NCBI GenBank assembly: GCA_047495785.1
Contig: JBLDXI010000074.1
Coordinates: forward strand, 1-64,000
Length of the DNA stretch: 64,000 nt
From: Lepidodermella squamata
Taxonomy: Eukaryota > Gastrotricha
Direction of reading: 5' to 3'
Shown here: positions 12,310 to 24,399 of the stretch, piece after piece
Numbering within the stretch: position 1 is the stretch's first letter
Layout: the number at the start of each line of letters is the position of its first letter
Translations under genes and position numbers: made by a program
The notes under the pieces: model-generated
Database searches by the model: none
What the model was told of the DNA's origin: nothing
What the model saw: only the letters and a program-made list of their open reading frames with translations

Positions 12310-13390
12310 CTCTATTGACAGCCAATTTCGGATAGTCTTTTTGTTTCAAAAATGAATGCAAAAAAAAATAAATTAAAATGCATCAACAAGTTGTTTCAAA
12401 ATAAATTGCGTCGCAAAATTGCTACTCTGTGTTTGATTCGTGAAAACGCTTTTATTATTTGTCGGAAGCTTATGGCTGCGATGCAGCCGCAAAAGATGAC
12501 GGAAAGGGTGTACCAAGGTTCCAGCGCTAAATTTGCGACACTAGTAACATGCTTCTTTTTCAGCTGAGCTGTCCTACATCCCTTGGATATTAATGCTCAT
12601 AAATAAATAATAGATAAATAACAGATTTCTCAAAACTTCTCGCTTGAATCTCAATTTATTTTGGCATGCCTATAGCCGATGGATCAAATTTCTGCCTGCA
12701 GAGCAGCTATGAATATTCCAAGTATCGATTTTAGAAATCACTTACCTTATTTGTTTCTATCGCAGCCGCGCTGCTAAAATTTCAACCCGAAATTTTGAAA
12801 AATTCGAAAATTAATTTTCGGTATAATTGTTCATTTTTGGTGTTTTCGAACCGACTTGACCCCTCAGCCCTGCGCTATTATTATGGATGGGCGAATATTA
12901 TAGGGTTATCAGCGACTGTGCTACTATTGGAACAAATACGGTACTTATTCTCAACCGTCTTGGAACCCATCAACGTCGATAATAATCTTTCCACATTGCT
13001 TAAGGGGCACCCACCCATGGAGCAAAAAGAAAAATAACTTTTTCTATGAGGTCACCATAATAAATGTTTTTTAAATATTATAGAAAAATCCCAGGTCATG
13101 AGGGGAAATCAACAAGAGGGATAAACAGAAAAGCCTGAAGCGCAAAGAATCAGGAAAATGCAGGTAGTGTCAGAACGCTTAATAATGGCTGGAACCTCAT
13201 CTCTACATACTGGAATTTTGCCAACCTATGTAGCAGAGCCTGTGTTTTATTTTCGACGTTACAATAAGGCCTCATAGTTTTATTCAAAGTTCGAAGATTC
13301 GCAAAAGCGACTTGAATAATTCATTTTTCTAACATCATTTATGCTCATATCACCAAATAAGAGGCATGGACCTGTAAATAGCATTGCTTA
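12310..13390. other. Gene-free stretch
   Basis: Only short unrelated ORFs are present. I see nothing identifiable. Confidence 0.4.
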
Positions 13391-13404
13391 TTCCACAGCT
13401 TCAT

Positions 13405-13779
13405 TTAATTAGTTTTAAGCTGCTTTGCAGTTCGATCTGCGGGAATCGGCACAATCGGCATATCGTCCCAGTCCCATTCGCCGGACGCGAACTCGACCGC
13501 CGCTCCGATGTAGGGCGCCGATGCACCCGGCCAAACTGGAGCACCCAGGGTGCCGGCACCCTGACCCTGGCCGAATTTGTTCGCACCCTGATTGGGCCAG
13601 TTCCAAGCTTCTGGGGTGCAGCATTCGCCAGATTGCGACGCAATTTCAACTCGATTGATGTTTTCCTCTGAAGATAACCCGTCGTTATTGTCATTTGTTC
13701 CGGACAGTCGTATCACTGAACCATTGACAATGGCAACCAAAAGGCCAACGATGTAGAAGATGACCCGAAAAATTCTCAT
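13405..13779 (-). CDS. Short secreted protein, unidentified
   Basis: A single open frame of 124 codons starts at the MRIFRVIFY methionine, chosen because it begins a clear signal peptide (hydrophobic IFYIVGLLVAIV, then small residues NGS). An upstream in-frame methionine at 13833 would add a Phe/Ile/Tyr-rich lead. The mature part is acidic and Trp/Gly/Pro-rich: a CC pair in GECCTPEAWNW, a GQGQGAG run, and WDWDDMPIVP near the end. No domain is recognised. It lies about 250 bp downstream of the VWA gene on the same strand, so it could instead be extra 3' sequence or a separate short gene. Confidence 0.4.
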   Translation of the reverse strand: MRIFRVIFYIVGLLVAIVNGSVIRLSGTNDNNDGLSSEENINRVEIASQSGECCTPEAWNWPNQGANKFGQGQGAGTLGAPVWPGASAPYIGAAVEFASGEWDWDDMPIVPIPADRTAKQLKTN

Positions 13780-14032
13780 TTTTTCGTAGCAAAAATTTGA
13801 AAAATAATTTGTGATAATGATAAAAAAGACCATCAGTTAATTAAAAGACGAGTCAATTTATTGACCAAGTTCGTGATCATAAAAATTATAATGACAACAA
13901 TAAAATGACGACGCTAAAATAATCATTATTATTTACAGGCGAGTGCTCAACTTTTTACACCACCGGACCAAAAATCCGACATGATTTTGGCTTTGGAATG
14001 ATTTTACGAATCTTGCCGATGAATTTTACGTA

Positions 14033-15814
14033 TCATTTGTGTAGCGAGTAACACAGGTAGGCGGCCAGGTTCCAGGCGGATAGCTCATCGACGGATGGTT
14101 TAGATTCGCTGCATATCGACCCTAGCATGTAGATGCTTTGCGGGTCGTCGGCTAGCATCCGAAGGTTTCGCACGTTCACGCGTGATGTCACGCCATTTAC
14201 GCCGACAAATACGACGGGTGCCAGCATTTCTCGGCGAACCTGCGAAAAATAAAGATTGGGCCCGAATTTAAAATTAAAAATAAAAAGTGACAAAATAATA
14301 CGACACGCTCTGCTGCAATGCCCCGTAAAATTATTGTATAAAAAATGAGAAAATTTCCTGAATTTTTCCGACTCGTGGCTAGTTTCCTCCGAAAGCAGTA
14401 AGGAATAAATGTGACTCAAATTATCCGGCATAAAATGAACTAAACAGCAATAATCATTAGGTCCCCAGATTACAAAATTTAAAATTTCTCGTTTTATCTC
14501 TATTGTTGGTTACAAGGTGTGTTTCGAGTTTTAGTTGTTAGGGCACTGAAATAAAATTAACACAAAAATTCAAACCCATCCTATAATAGCTTCTGGAAAA
14601 GCGCAAGCAAGTTGACGAGTTCGGAGAATTGAGGTCAAATTGTTGGTTCTCGGATGGCGTCAGCAATGCGTCAAATTTTCTTTCAATTTTATCCTATTTT
14701 TATATTGCAAATTTATTCCTAATTTTTATCTAAATAAGGAACTTTAAAATTTGGCAACAAATTTCAGTTTCTTGAGGCGTGTTCTCGATGTTTCGTTATA
14801 TTTGGTTACGGGTTATAGTTTCCAAAGCGGAACCGAAGTGCAATACTCATATCTCCAACTAATTTGCAATTTTCAATAGTTTGAAATTTTTGAATCCTTT
14901 ACAGGTTCAGTTACCGATTTCTTATTTACTAATTGTTACTCGGAATTTACGCAGGAGATAACATAAATTTTGCTTAAAAATACCGAAATTGGAAGCTCAA
15001 TAGGAATTTCGCTACAATTTAAAAAGACGAAGTATCATGAAAAATTAACAAATTAAAAAAGGAGATTAAAATAAGCGATTTTTACCGATAGCGTCGCCAG
15101 CATCATACCAGTCTCGGAATCGCCGAAATTGCCATCAGTGAAAACGACCAATAACCGGCGCCGTTTCGCCTTCACTTCGTCTTCGATTTTATTCATATAA
15201 GGCATGCCGGGTTCATCGAACATTGATTTAACGCCTTTATTGCGGTGAATCCTCGGATAGCGCCCTGTTAGTCGTGCCAACTTTCCGCTGTACTGATCGA
15301 ACTTGGGCGGCGGGTAGACAGGCTCCCAGAGCGAGGCTGAAGTCAGTAGTCTGAAGGCTCGAACTATACTAGACAAGCCACCGCCAGCATAGGGTAGCTG
15401 CTCCATAGCTTCGAGTAGCGACGTATCATTAGGCGGGACTAGGCCTGATACAACGTCAGCTCGAGACGAAAATCGAACTAGGCCAATGTTCAAATCGCGA
15501 TATTGAACCTGCTCGGGCGAGAACATAGACGCAACAACTCGGACGTAGTTTTTCAGCTGATTGAACGCAGCTTCGCCGATGGAAGATGAAGAATCGAGGG
15601 CGAAATAGAAATCGCCGTTACAGTCCGATTTGTTCGCCAGCATCGCTAGCACGTTTTTGTACCGCCAATTGTGGCCAGGAACAGCGACGCGGCGTAAATT
15701 ATTCGTATTTTGCCACGGCCATGGCGCCGCCTTAACTTCACTCGATCGGCATAGATCGACGGCGAAAATCGCGGTTAAAATAATTGAGTGAATAATAACC
15801 AGGACTCGCGACAT
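14033..15814 (-). CDS. Secreted VWA-domain protein (two exons)
   Basis: Exon 1 is 15814-15086 and exon 2 is 14239-14033; they join in phase 0 at GTAAAA/TTTCGCAG and give 311 aa. A signal peptide (VLVIIHSIILTAIFAVDL) is followed by a von Willebrand factor A domain. The metal-site motif is DSSSS near residue 74, and VVFTDGNFGD supplies the later acidic loop. Exon 2 completes the fold with LAPVVFVGVNG and strand/helix sequence. Such domains bind ligands or matrix through a Mg2+ site outside the cell. The protein is essentially signal plus one VWA domain, shorter than most matrilin or collagen relatives, so no orthologue is named. Confidence 0.85.
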
Positions 15815-15899
15815 TTTTTCTCAGCGATTATGATGGCGATAATGATACGACAAAATATTCTCGTCTTTCATAACAACTTTCCGGCGCCAGACAAAATAT

Positions 15900-17750
15900 T
15901 AGTTGAGAAAAATTGACATTTTGCTATAAAGTAAATATTAATAATATTATAAAAAGACACCTTTTCTGTTTATTACAATTCTGTTATTTATTGCCGGCCA
16001 AGCCTAGCGGTCTAGTGACGCGTGGCTTTCTGAATTTTCTGAAAAGCGCGCGCGTTAAATGTCTCTCGGTGCGCTTTTTGCAGGTGCAAAATTGCCGGCC
16101 ATTCATGCGCGCATTAAACAATGTAGGATATAATAAGCAATAATTGAATTAAATAATTATGTATGAAAGTTATATGATGTGCTGCGAATTTTATATGTAT
16201 AAAATTTTAATATTCAGTTATACGATATTATATCATTTTATTGCCCAGTCTAAATTTTGTGTAGCCGCGACAGTTGACGCCTATTTGCACGTGGAAGCCG
16301 GGTAAATTAGAGGCTGTACAGACTGTATCGCGTACTGGATTTAGGTGCAAGACACCGCGAGTGCCGCACGACTTCTTGGTGGTATAAGCCACGCGCTGAA
16401 AACGACAACGGAAGCTTGGATACCTATGATGATAATGATGATGCGCTGCTTTCTCACGGATGGCATCGCGTTGCACTGCTTAAAACAATCGCAGAAAACG
16501 CACTTGCTTCAACTACCTGCATATCTTGATCTAACATGATTAATATTTTGCGAGTTTAGTAGTTAAGCTGCATTTCCTAATCCCTAAATAATCATACCTA
16601 TGTCCCTAAATTTATAATTATAAAACCCTAATAAAAACCGGGTTTTCATTCGCGAAAATGATAAATTCCGGCTTATTTAATCAAATTTGACGAATCAAAA
16701 AACGACATCTTAGTGGGAACCAGTGAATCCCAAATTTTTGGTAGTTTCAGAGGACACGCGAAAAGCATCACTTGAAAAGTGTGATCGTCGAAAAAAGTCA
16801 AATGGCTCCTGTCGCCAGCTTTTTGAGCCAACCGATATGGTTTAAAACCTTCCGACCAATCAGAAAACTGAGGATTCAATGGTTCCACTAAGCAAGCCTC
16901 TTTAAGTGGGTCACGAAGTGGGGGTAAAAATATACCTGAAAAGCCGAAAATAGCCAAAAAGGTCGAAATTTTGGGGGTGGGTTGAGGGTGGCTAGATAAA
17001 ACCTTGCCACTAAAATTCGCCCAAACGGCAACAACTGCACATCAGATGTTAGCAGCGCAAATGACGTTCATACTCTTCCGCATTAATATCTATATTGATT
17101 TCGAAATATTTCAAAGACTCGGCCGATTTTGGTTCAATTTGTTAAATAATGAGAGAAATAACGGCCTACGTAGGCCTACAGGGACCGGCAGAAGTTACAG
17201 TACTAGGCGCAGAATGGTACCCGCGAAAAGTAAAGCGCTGATACCTCATATTATGTCGAAATAATTAATCTGCAAAACATGGCTATATGCATTTTAGCCC
17301 TATTCCTATGCCTTTTTAGCGCTGATCTGGCCGAGCCGATTGAGGAAATCATTTTCAATGAATTCTAAGATCTAAGATCGCAAATTTATCATAATTTGTG
17401 AATTCCATGTTTGTAAGCTCGAATATATTTGCCATAAATATGCCACGAAACATCTGGGACGTCAGGGAAAATTTCGTTTAAATGATCAAAAATCATGAAA
17501 AATTCTCGATCAGATTTTATCACGTTGTAATTTGAAATGAAATAGTGGTACAATTAGCTTCTCATTTGTTTATCAAAGTAACAATGACACTCCCAGGGGA
17601 GAGATAAACAAATAGCCCGTTTGCCATATTTTTATTTGCATGTCCATCGGCAGCGTGGGTAATAATTAATCAGCAACAAAATAGTCATTCATGAGAATGC
17701 ATTTTTGATTAAGCCTTCATCTGCTCCATCATTATAGTCGTCTCCGTAAA
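15900..17750. other. Gene-free stretch
   Basis: AT-rich DNA with short unrelated ORFs. No exon series or repeat structure was recognised. Confidence 0.4.
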
Positions 17751-17754
17751 TAGC

Positions 17755-18152
17755 CATTCATTTGTTTTGAAGCTGCCATCGAAAAAGAAACACCGTTATT
17801 AAACTTTCATCATATTTTATTATGACCACCACAAACATTTGCAATTTTAGTCAATATCAGCCGTTCGTTATTCGGTATCCATTTCAGCGTAGAAAAAGGA
17901 GACGAAGATGTATTGAACCCTCGCCCCGTTTTGCTGCTGCTGATTACCCCAGTAATTCGGCCCGACCGAACTGCCGCCCACCGACCCGACATTTTCTGAA
18001 TAGCGCGACGGTGACATAGGCCGGAACTCCGGGGGTGGTAGTTTCGAATTGCTGAAATTCGTATTATAAGGCCCGCTGGTTATCGTGGCAATGCCTAAAA
18101 ATTGACTACGTTGACAAGACTGTTACCGCCCTGAACGGCGGACCCGGTTCTT
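17755..18152 (-). pseudogene. Chimeric partial duplicate of the CUB-LDLa gene region
   Basis: 17755-17910 matches 19684-19840, and 17909-18152 matches 21154-21409, part of the cytoplasmic-tail exon of the CUB-LDLa gene. About 1.3 kb that separates the two source blocks is missing. At the joint the sources share only a base or two and show no GT/AG sites, so this looks like a duplication with a deletion rather than a spliced retrocopy. The tail fragment has substitutions and a small deletion relative to 21360, and no open gene is kept. Confidence 0.8.
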
Positions 18153-18164
18153 CCCTAGGAATAA

Positions 18165-18400
18165 AACTTCATTGCATTTCAGTGCATGGGAATGCATGGG
18201 TCCTGCATTACAATGCATGGGAATGTTTGGTGGATCTATAGTGGTTGCATGTAAATGCATGGAGATTGATGTAGGCCCTTGGATGTACATGCGCGTACTT
18301 GCGTGTAAATGCGAGCACATTCAATGGCATGCATCGTCCATGCAAGTTCATGCGAGTACTCGCATGTACACGCATGTAAACGCAATACGACTTAACTAAT
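18165..18400. repeat. GCATG-rich degenerate repeat
   Basis: About 235 bp contain many copies of TGCATG/ATGCATGG and CATGTA/CATGCG words at irregular spacing. The sequence is partly self-complementary because GCATGC is palindromic. It lies directly next to the chimeric duplicate. Confidence 0.6.
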
Positions 18401-18499
18401 TAAATTACTGTATACCTGGTATTCACTACCCCAGAGTTGTCCTCGGGTCTTAAATTTTGGACCCGATCCGAACCGGCCTTCGGAATCCCAAACCCGGGT

Positions 18500-18522
18500 C
18501 CGATCCGATCCGATCCGATCCG
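18500..18522. repeat. (CGATC)n pentamer repeat
   Basis: About four consecutive copies of the unit GATCC lie in an otherwise GC-rich patch. Confidence 0.6.
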
Positions 18523-18524
18523 AG

Positions 18525-19680
18525 GTCAAAACCAGGCGCTTTTCTGGGGTTTTTCCTGGTCGGATAAGTTACTTATGACTCGTCACGATTTTTTGCTTTT
18601 TGGGTCGCGGGTCGCGGGCCCGAAGAAATCACTTGATGAGGGTAATAATCTGTATTTGAAAATTATATGAATTGACTTGGATATTGGCCAGACTCTATAG
18701 AATCGGCAGAAAACGCTGGTTCTCCTCCCACACTTGTCATTGCGAAGATCGCCCATCTGATCCTAGCATGGCAGGTACACGGGAGTGAAGTTTATTCCGT
18801 CGTCTCTTTCTCTTTCTGTATTAGTTTTTGTTGTTTTTTACTCTTTCGCTCAAGACGATGAATAATGTAATGTAAAAAGATGATGTAATGTGATGATGTA
18901 ATGTCATTGCGTGATCGCCGCACTAATCCACCTTAATCCGCCCCTCAAGGCGAAAAGCCGCACCTGACTGATAATCAGACGCCTTGAAATGTAAAACGTC
19001 GCCCGTTAAAATAAGAAAAACGCAAATGTGATGATGATGCCTATTAGACGCCACTTTTTGGAATCAATTTTACATCGGCTAAACCGGTATATGAACCAAA
19101 ATACCTACCACCTGGGATATGATTAACAGCGCTCGTACGATTTTTTGGGACAATTTGTCACATATTACGAATAGCGATCGCTTTTAGATCAACGATAGCG
19201 CTAACCTATACGTGTAGCGTTATTAGGTAGACCGCGCTATATATCGCCCATCGGGCTGTTCAAGGTCCTCAAGGTCTTATTCAAACAGTGCCCGCGAACT
19301 TTTTCACCATCGGCATATTTGGCGGCTGGAAAGCCTTAGCTCCAGCCACAATTTTGGCTGAAAATAGCGCAAAACAGGCTGATTTTCGGGTTATGATCGT
19401 GCGAAACTAGGCATCCGGGCGCATGCCAGGTATTCTTTGAGAAATCCTACCGACCGCCATGAACTGCCATGACCTGCACATCGGGAAAAAAATCCGAGTT
19501 CGCGGAGCGCTGATTTAAATAAAAATTGTGCTGAAAGCCGCCCAAGTTGAATAAATGAAATTGGGCGGTGGTTTAACCAGCCAGGGCGACTTTGTTTACT
19601 TCGAGGGCGCGCTATTATTAAATGAGGGCCGAGATTAAACGAGGGCGAAATTTTACCTTTTGGGGCGGCAGATTTTATTT
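18525..19680. other. Gene-free stretch
   Basis: Short GATGTAATG direct repeats occur near 18860-18905. No coding region is supported. Confidence 0.4.
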
Positions 19681-19881
19681 TACCGATTCATTTGCTTTGA
19701 AGCTGCCATCGAAAAAGAAACACCGTTATTAAACTTTCCTCATATTTTATTATGACAACCACAAAAATTTGCAATTTTAGTCAATATTAGCCGTTCGTTA
19801 TTAGGTATCCATTTCAGCGTAGAAAAAAGAGGCGAAGATACACGAGCGTAACAATTAGTGTACAAGGTGATTTCTTTTCGA

Positions 19882-20103
19882 TCAAGCCACCTCAAACGAT
19901 AATATATTTATATGTATAATCGCACCATTCTTGAAGTACACACTCATTTTTAGGTCGGAAAGATAAGACACGCGTTGTTCGGAATTTTTCTCACGCGAGG
20001 CGCGCAGATGTGCATTCTCGCGGCGATAACCGCCCGGAAAATTACGCAATTCAAATCGAACTCCAGTGTTTACAATCGTGGCAACAAACACACAAATATG
20101 CAA
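19882..20103 (-). CDS. Possible first exon or short secreted ORF, unidentified
   Basis: 73 codons begin MHICVFVATIVNTG, which could act as a signal peptide, followed by a charged stretch. No partner exon or domain was found. It could be chance. Confidence 0.2.
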   Translation of the reverse strand: MHICVFVATIVNTGVRFELRNFPGGYRRENAHLRASREKNSEQRVSYLSDLKMSVYFKNGAIIHINILSFEVA

Positions 20104-20846
20104 AATTCAGAGTAAATAAAGCAATTTAGATATAGGTATTTGGCGAATCTAATGCACCGTTGTGGTTTTTGGCCGAGAAAAACGCAACAATTGGTCGTTG
20201 TACCCACAAATCATTGTTAAGTAGAAAATTATTTAATGAAGCGAATTGAGCTTTTTCAAATTTTACAGTTTTGAGACAGAAATCCCAGCAGTTTTATCAG
20301 GCGAAGAAAAAAAACAAAAAAAACGCGGTGAAGAGATCAAAATTTCGTTTATATTTTATACAAGTTCAGGGACCACACGTAAATTATATGCATCCAGCCT
20401 AATAGTGTGAAAAACATAAAGATTGATTCAGATAGTGATTTCCACGTCAATCGCAACAAATAAATCGTTGAGGAGGCGAAAAACGGAAGATTGATTGCAT
20501 CAAAACAGTTTCAAATATCATATATTGCAGTCTGGAAGGGTGATTCAGGTGATGAGCTATATATTATTGGCTTGAAACAGGACCGGATTAATTTTTTTGA
20601 AAATAACGCGGTAATTGAAAAAATCCTTTAAGCTGGAATTTTTCAAATTTTCCCCCGAAATTTTATTTTCGTCGAAATAGCACCCATCTGTCACGCGGAA
20701 TTTCCGTTGGAAAAACGGCTCAAATAACAGGTTTTAGGCACGTGCCCGTGATTAATCCGGCCCTGGACGTGTAATGACCATCTCGAAAATACTGCTCTGA
20801 CCGTGCTAATTGCAGCGTTGATAATAATAATAATAACACGTCATTT

Positions 20847-23184
20847 TTACAAGTTGACTTGCTGTTGCGATCTTTGCTGCGCGTAATTATTACTGTACAT
20901 TAACGCCTCATCCACATGTATGTCGGTTGGCTTCATATTATTGACGTAACTCGACGCCGCTGCGGAACGTGCCGATTTCGATGAGGGCGTTGTCGAGCGC
21001 TGCGTTTGCAACACGCCGTCGAAATTATTATGCGACCCGGGCATCGCCTGGCCCTGCGACCCGCCGAAACCCGACGACGAAACCTGAGACGGCCTCGTGT
21101 TATGCGGCGAATTCGAATCGTCGTACTGCGTTTGAAAATGCCTCGGAGCTGCCATGTATTGAACCCTCACCCCGTTTTGCTGCTGCTGATTACCCCAGTA
21201 ATTCGGCCCGACCGAACTGCCGCCCACCGACCCGACATTTTCTGAATAGCGCGACGGCGACATAGGCCGGAATTCCGGGGGCGGTAGTTTCGAATTGCTG
21301 AAATTCGTATTATAAGGCCCACTGGTTATCGTGGCATTGCCTAGAAATTGACTCCGCTGACTCGCGCTGACAAAACTGTTACCGCCCTGAACGGCGGACC
21401 CGGTTCTTGAATTAGCGCAATACGCCCCATTCGGCCCGATTTGGTAACTCGCCCCGGCTAGACTGCCGCTGCCGGGTCCGCGGCGTTTTTTCTCGCGGCA
21501 AATAAAACGCCGGCACAGACAAATCGACGCGATTAAACAAACAATAATGACTAGAACACTTCCGATTGAGATTGAAAGAGACGCGGCGACTCCGAGTGAT
21601 AGTAATTTGTCGATTAAGGAGACAGGTTGTTGTTGATTTTTCAGTGAGCAACTGCGGAACGGCGGTTCGTCGGCCGCGTCTTTCGAGCCAGGGCAATTTG
21701 GCGAATTATCGCAGGTTAGATTTGAGTTGATGCAAATAACTTCTTGATTGTATGTTTTCGACGAGCAAGGGAAAAGAGCCGAGTCTTTGGTATCTCTCGA
21801 ATTGGCACATACTTCTGATGTCGTAGATGTGGTGAAGGCGGTTAGTAACAGCTTAAAACCACCGCCTCTCGCAATACTTCCGGTCCTATAAAAAAGAATC
21901 AAATTCATGTGAGGACATAGATGTAAAATTCATTTCGATTTTCTCAAATTTTCTTCAATTCTCGCAATAAAAACTAAAACCTTCCCCGATTTTATGTATG
22001 ATATCCTTTTTCTCATTAGCTCTTCAAACATAAGTTGCAAAGACGTTTTTTCCAGCAAGGTAATCGAGTACAATTTTTTCCAACAATAATTAGCTGTCCA
22101 TGCGGTAATTTTTTCACCCCTAGTATCAGTTTCAAGAGGCGTCAAGCCTCGAGCAAAAAAACGCCAATCATTGTTTTTCATCGCTCTGAGAAGTTGTTTA
22201 CTTCTCCGCGTGTGGCTCGCGGAAGTTAACGATAAGCAGAACCTGTGGCGGAATGGCGAATGGTTAGGTTTATCAGGGCACCATCTTACAAACTAAATTG
22301 ATGCAGCTAGTCTCGAGAGTAATGCGCGCGCGCACTAATTGGAATGTTCATAGCATCGCTACTTCCGTGCGTAATTCGCACATTCTCGTTACTGTGGCGG
22401 CCGCAAGTGGAATCTATATATCACATATGCTAATGCTGAAAATACCACTAAACCAGACATCATAAATCAGCTAGCCAATAATAGTTTGAACTAATAAACA
22501 AACATAGCTTCCATGTGTGTGTATTTGGCTACTTCTATCCCAGCAATAACAATAAAAAGCGCGCCGCTAATGGATTGAACAATTAAATAGTACTCACTCG
22601 AAACCGACGAAGAATCGCGATTCGGCCTCTGAAAAATACTCCAATGTGCCGTTGAACTTCTTCTTCATATGGTTACAGATGTAAGTGGCCTCGCCGCTGG
22701 CAAACTGTGGCAGTAACAACAATAAGATAAGTGCTCGATAAATAATAGAAAGCAGAAACCAACTTGATGGCGCTCATCGAACACTGCGATTTTGTTGTTA
22801 TAGTAGTTGAGCGTTAAATTCGATAATATCAAATGGTCACTGCAGCCTTCAACGTACGGCTCTACTGGCAGATCGTAACTTAGCACTTTCACGGCTATTC
22901 GCCACTTGGGTAGAGCTGTTGTGAAGCGCAGAATACAGCGAAAGCCGAAATCGTATTTCAAGCCTGTTAAATATCCTCGGTGCGAATAGACGACAGCGCT
23001 TGAAGCTATGCTGTAAAACAAGTCGCTGTTGTCGGAACAATCATCCATGAAAACTAGATATAGTCATAACAAATTAGCAGCTCCCGAGATAAAAAATAAA
23101 CCTACACTTGAGGTGAGATGATGACGCGATTTGAGTTGACAGAGCCAAAATGAGTAAAACTGCCGATAATTTCCATGGTTTCAT
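20847..23184 (-). CDS. CUB-LDLa single-pass membrane protein
   Basis: Four exons (23184-23106, 23053-22764, 22704-22598, 21885-20847) join in phases 1, 0 and 2 and give 504 aa. A signal peptide (LSAVLLILALSTQIASSS) is followed by one CUB domain; its end reads FFVGFETGSIARGGGFKLLL, the usual closing pattern. Then come an LDL-receptor class A repeat with six Cys (CANSR...CDNSPNCPGS.DAADE..C), a transmembrane segment (SISIGSVLVIIVCLIASICL) with a basic stop-transfer, and a cytoplasmic tail of about 240 residues rich in Ser, Gln, Asn and Gly. CUB plus LDLa is the layout of neuropilin/tolloid-like (Neto) receptor partners, but those carry two CUB domains, so I give no symbol. Part of the tail exon is duplicated at 17909-18152. 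Confidence 0.85.
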
Positions 23185-24399
23185 AGTAATAACCTAAAGA
23201 AAATATGGGTTATTAAAAAGATATAAATTAAGACTGTTCACAAGTTTACAGCAAGCGGTACCTACTACCTACTAGCGATAAAGTTAGAAGCAAAGGAGAA
23301 TTTTTTTGAAAGTTAAGCAATTGTGAAACCGTAAACAATAAAAGCCATTGAGATACTGAGGACTAGGAAAAAGGAAAAACATACTTGGAACAATTTAGAT
23401 GACTCTCTATCGGCATATCAATGATCAATTTCAAGTAATAATCATATGAAATAGCATTGCTAACGGTTGAATATCGAACATCTTCTTTGTAAGCTGTGAT
23501 GTTACCCGACCGCCGACCAGAGAAGACAGTATAGAAGTAAGATGTTATGGTTCGATTTGAGATGAGCTTGGTTACGGGTTACGGCTAATCGAATCGAATC
23601 CACAAATCAAAAATGCCGGATTATGAAATTAGACTTGTCCATAAAGAACGCAGAAAATCTGCCTTCTCCTAAAGCTAAAAGCCACAAAGGCTTTCTTTTA
23701 AAGAATATCATCCGATGCAATGTGATATTTATAGAACCAATAACCGTACCTTCAAGAATTCCAAATATATGCTCGAAGCTAAATCCTAATTCAAGCCCCA
23801 AATAAATGATGTATTTTTTAGCATCAGTACCATCTTGTCTGCAGGCTTTTATGAAGTAGAAAAAAGCAGAAGCAAAACAATAAGTCAACAAACAAGTCAA
23901 CAAACAACACAGGAGACTCGAGCGATATGCGATACTTTCAGAATTCCTCCATAAAATGTGTTTTTCAAAGTTCAAGGAAATAGGAATTATATGCCACATC
24001 GGAAACAGCTTTCGTGGGTTAAGTGTCTGCAAAAAAGTTTACCAGCATCCACATGACTGATTTCCATGGAAGTAACTCGGATACATACCTACATACAACC
24101 CACAACTCTGTTTCCCGTTTCTCAAAACTCCGAAACCCCTCACAAAAACCGAAACCCGAAACCCGAGAGAGACGAGAACCGCGCGCCGCCGTTTTGAAAA
24201 ATTCAATTTTCTAAATTTTGTATATCTGTCAATTATATTAAATGACGGCTCAGAAATTCTCAATACAAAACATGAGTCATAAAAGTTTCATATTTGCCGC
24301 GCATTTCGCAAACCTCGCCTCATTTTTCGCGCATACGGCTTCCATATGCCTTGTATGCTGACGTTTCCTTGTGCCGTGAACAAGTTTGGAGCGAATACG

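Noticed and set aside
13384-13671. Plus-strand ORFs over the short secreted protein
   Set aside because: Shadow frames; the minus frame has a signal peptide.
20160-20840. Extra exon downstream of the CUB-LDLa gene
   Set aside because: The gene ends at a stop at 20847 and no in-frame donor precedes it.
23607-24032. 141-codon minus-strand ORF
   Set aside because: Not joined to the CUB gene, whose signal exon is at 23184; no domain seen.
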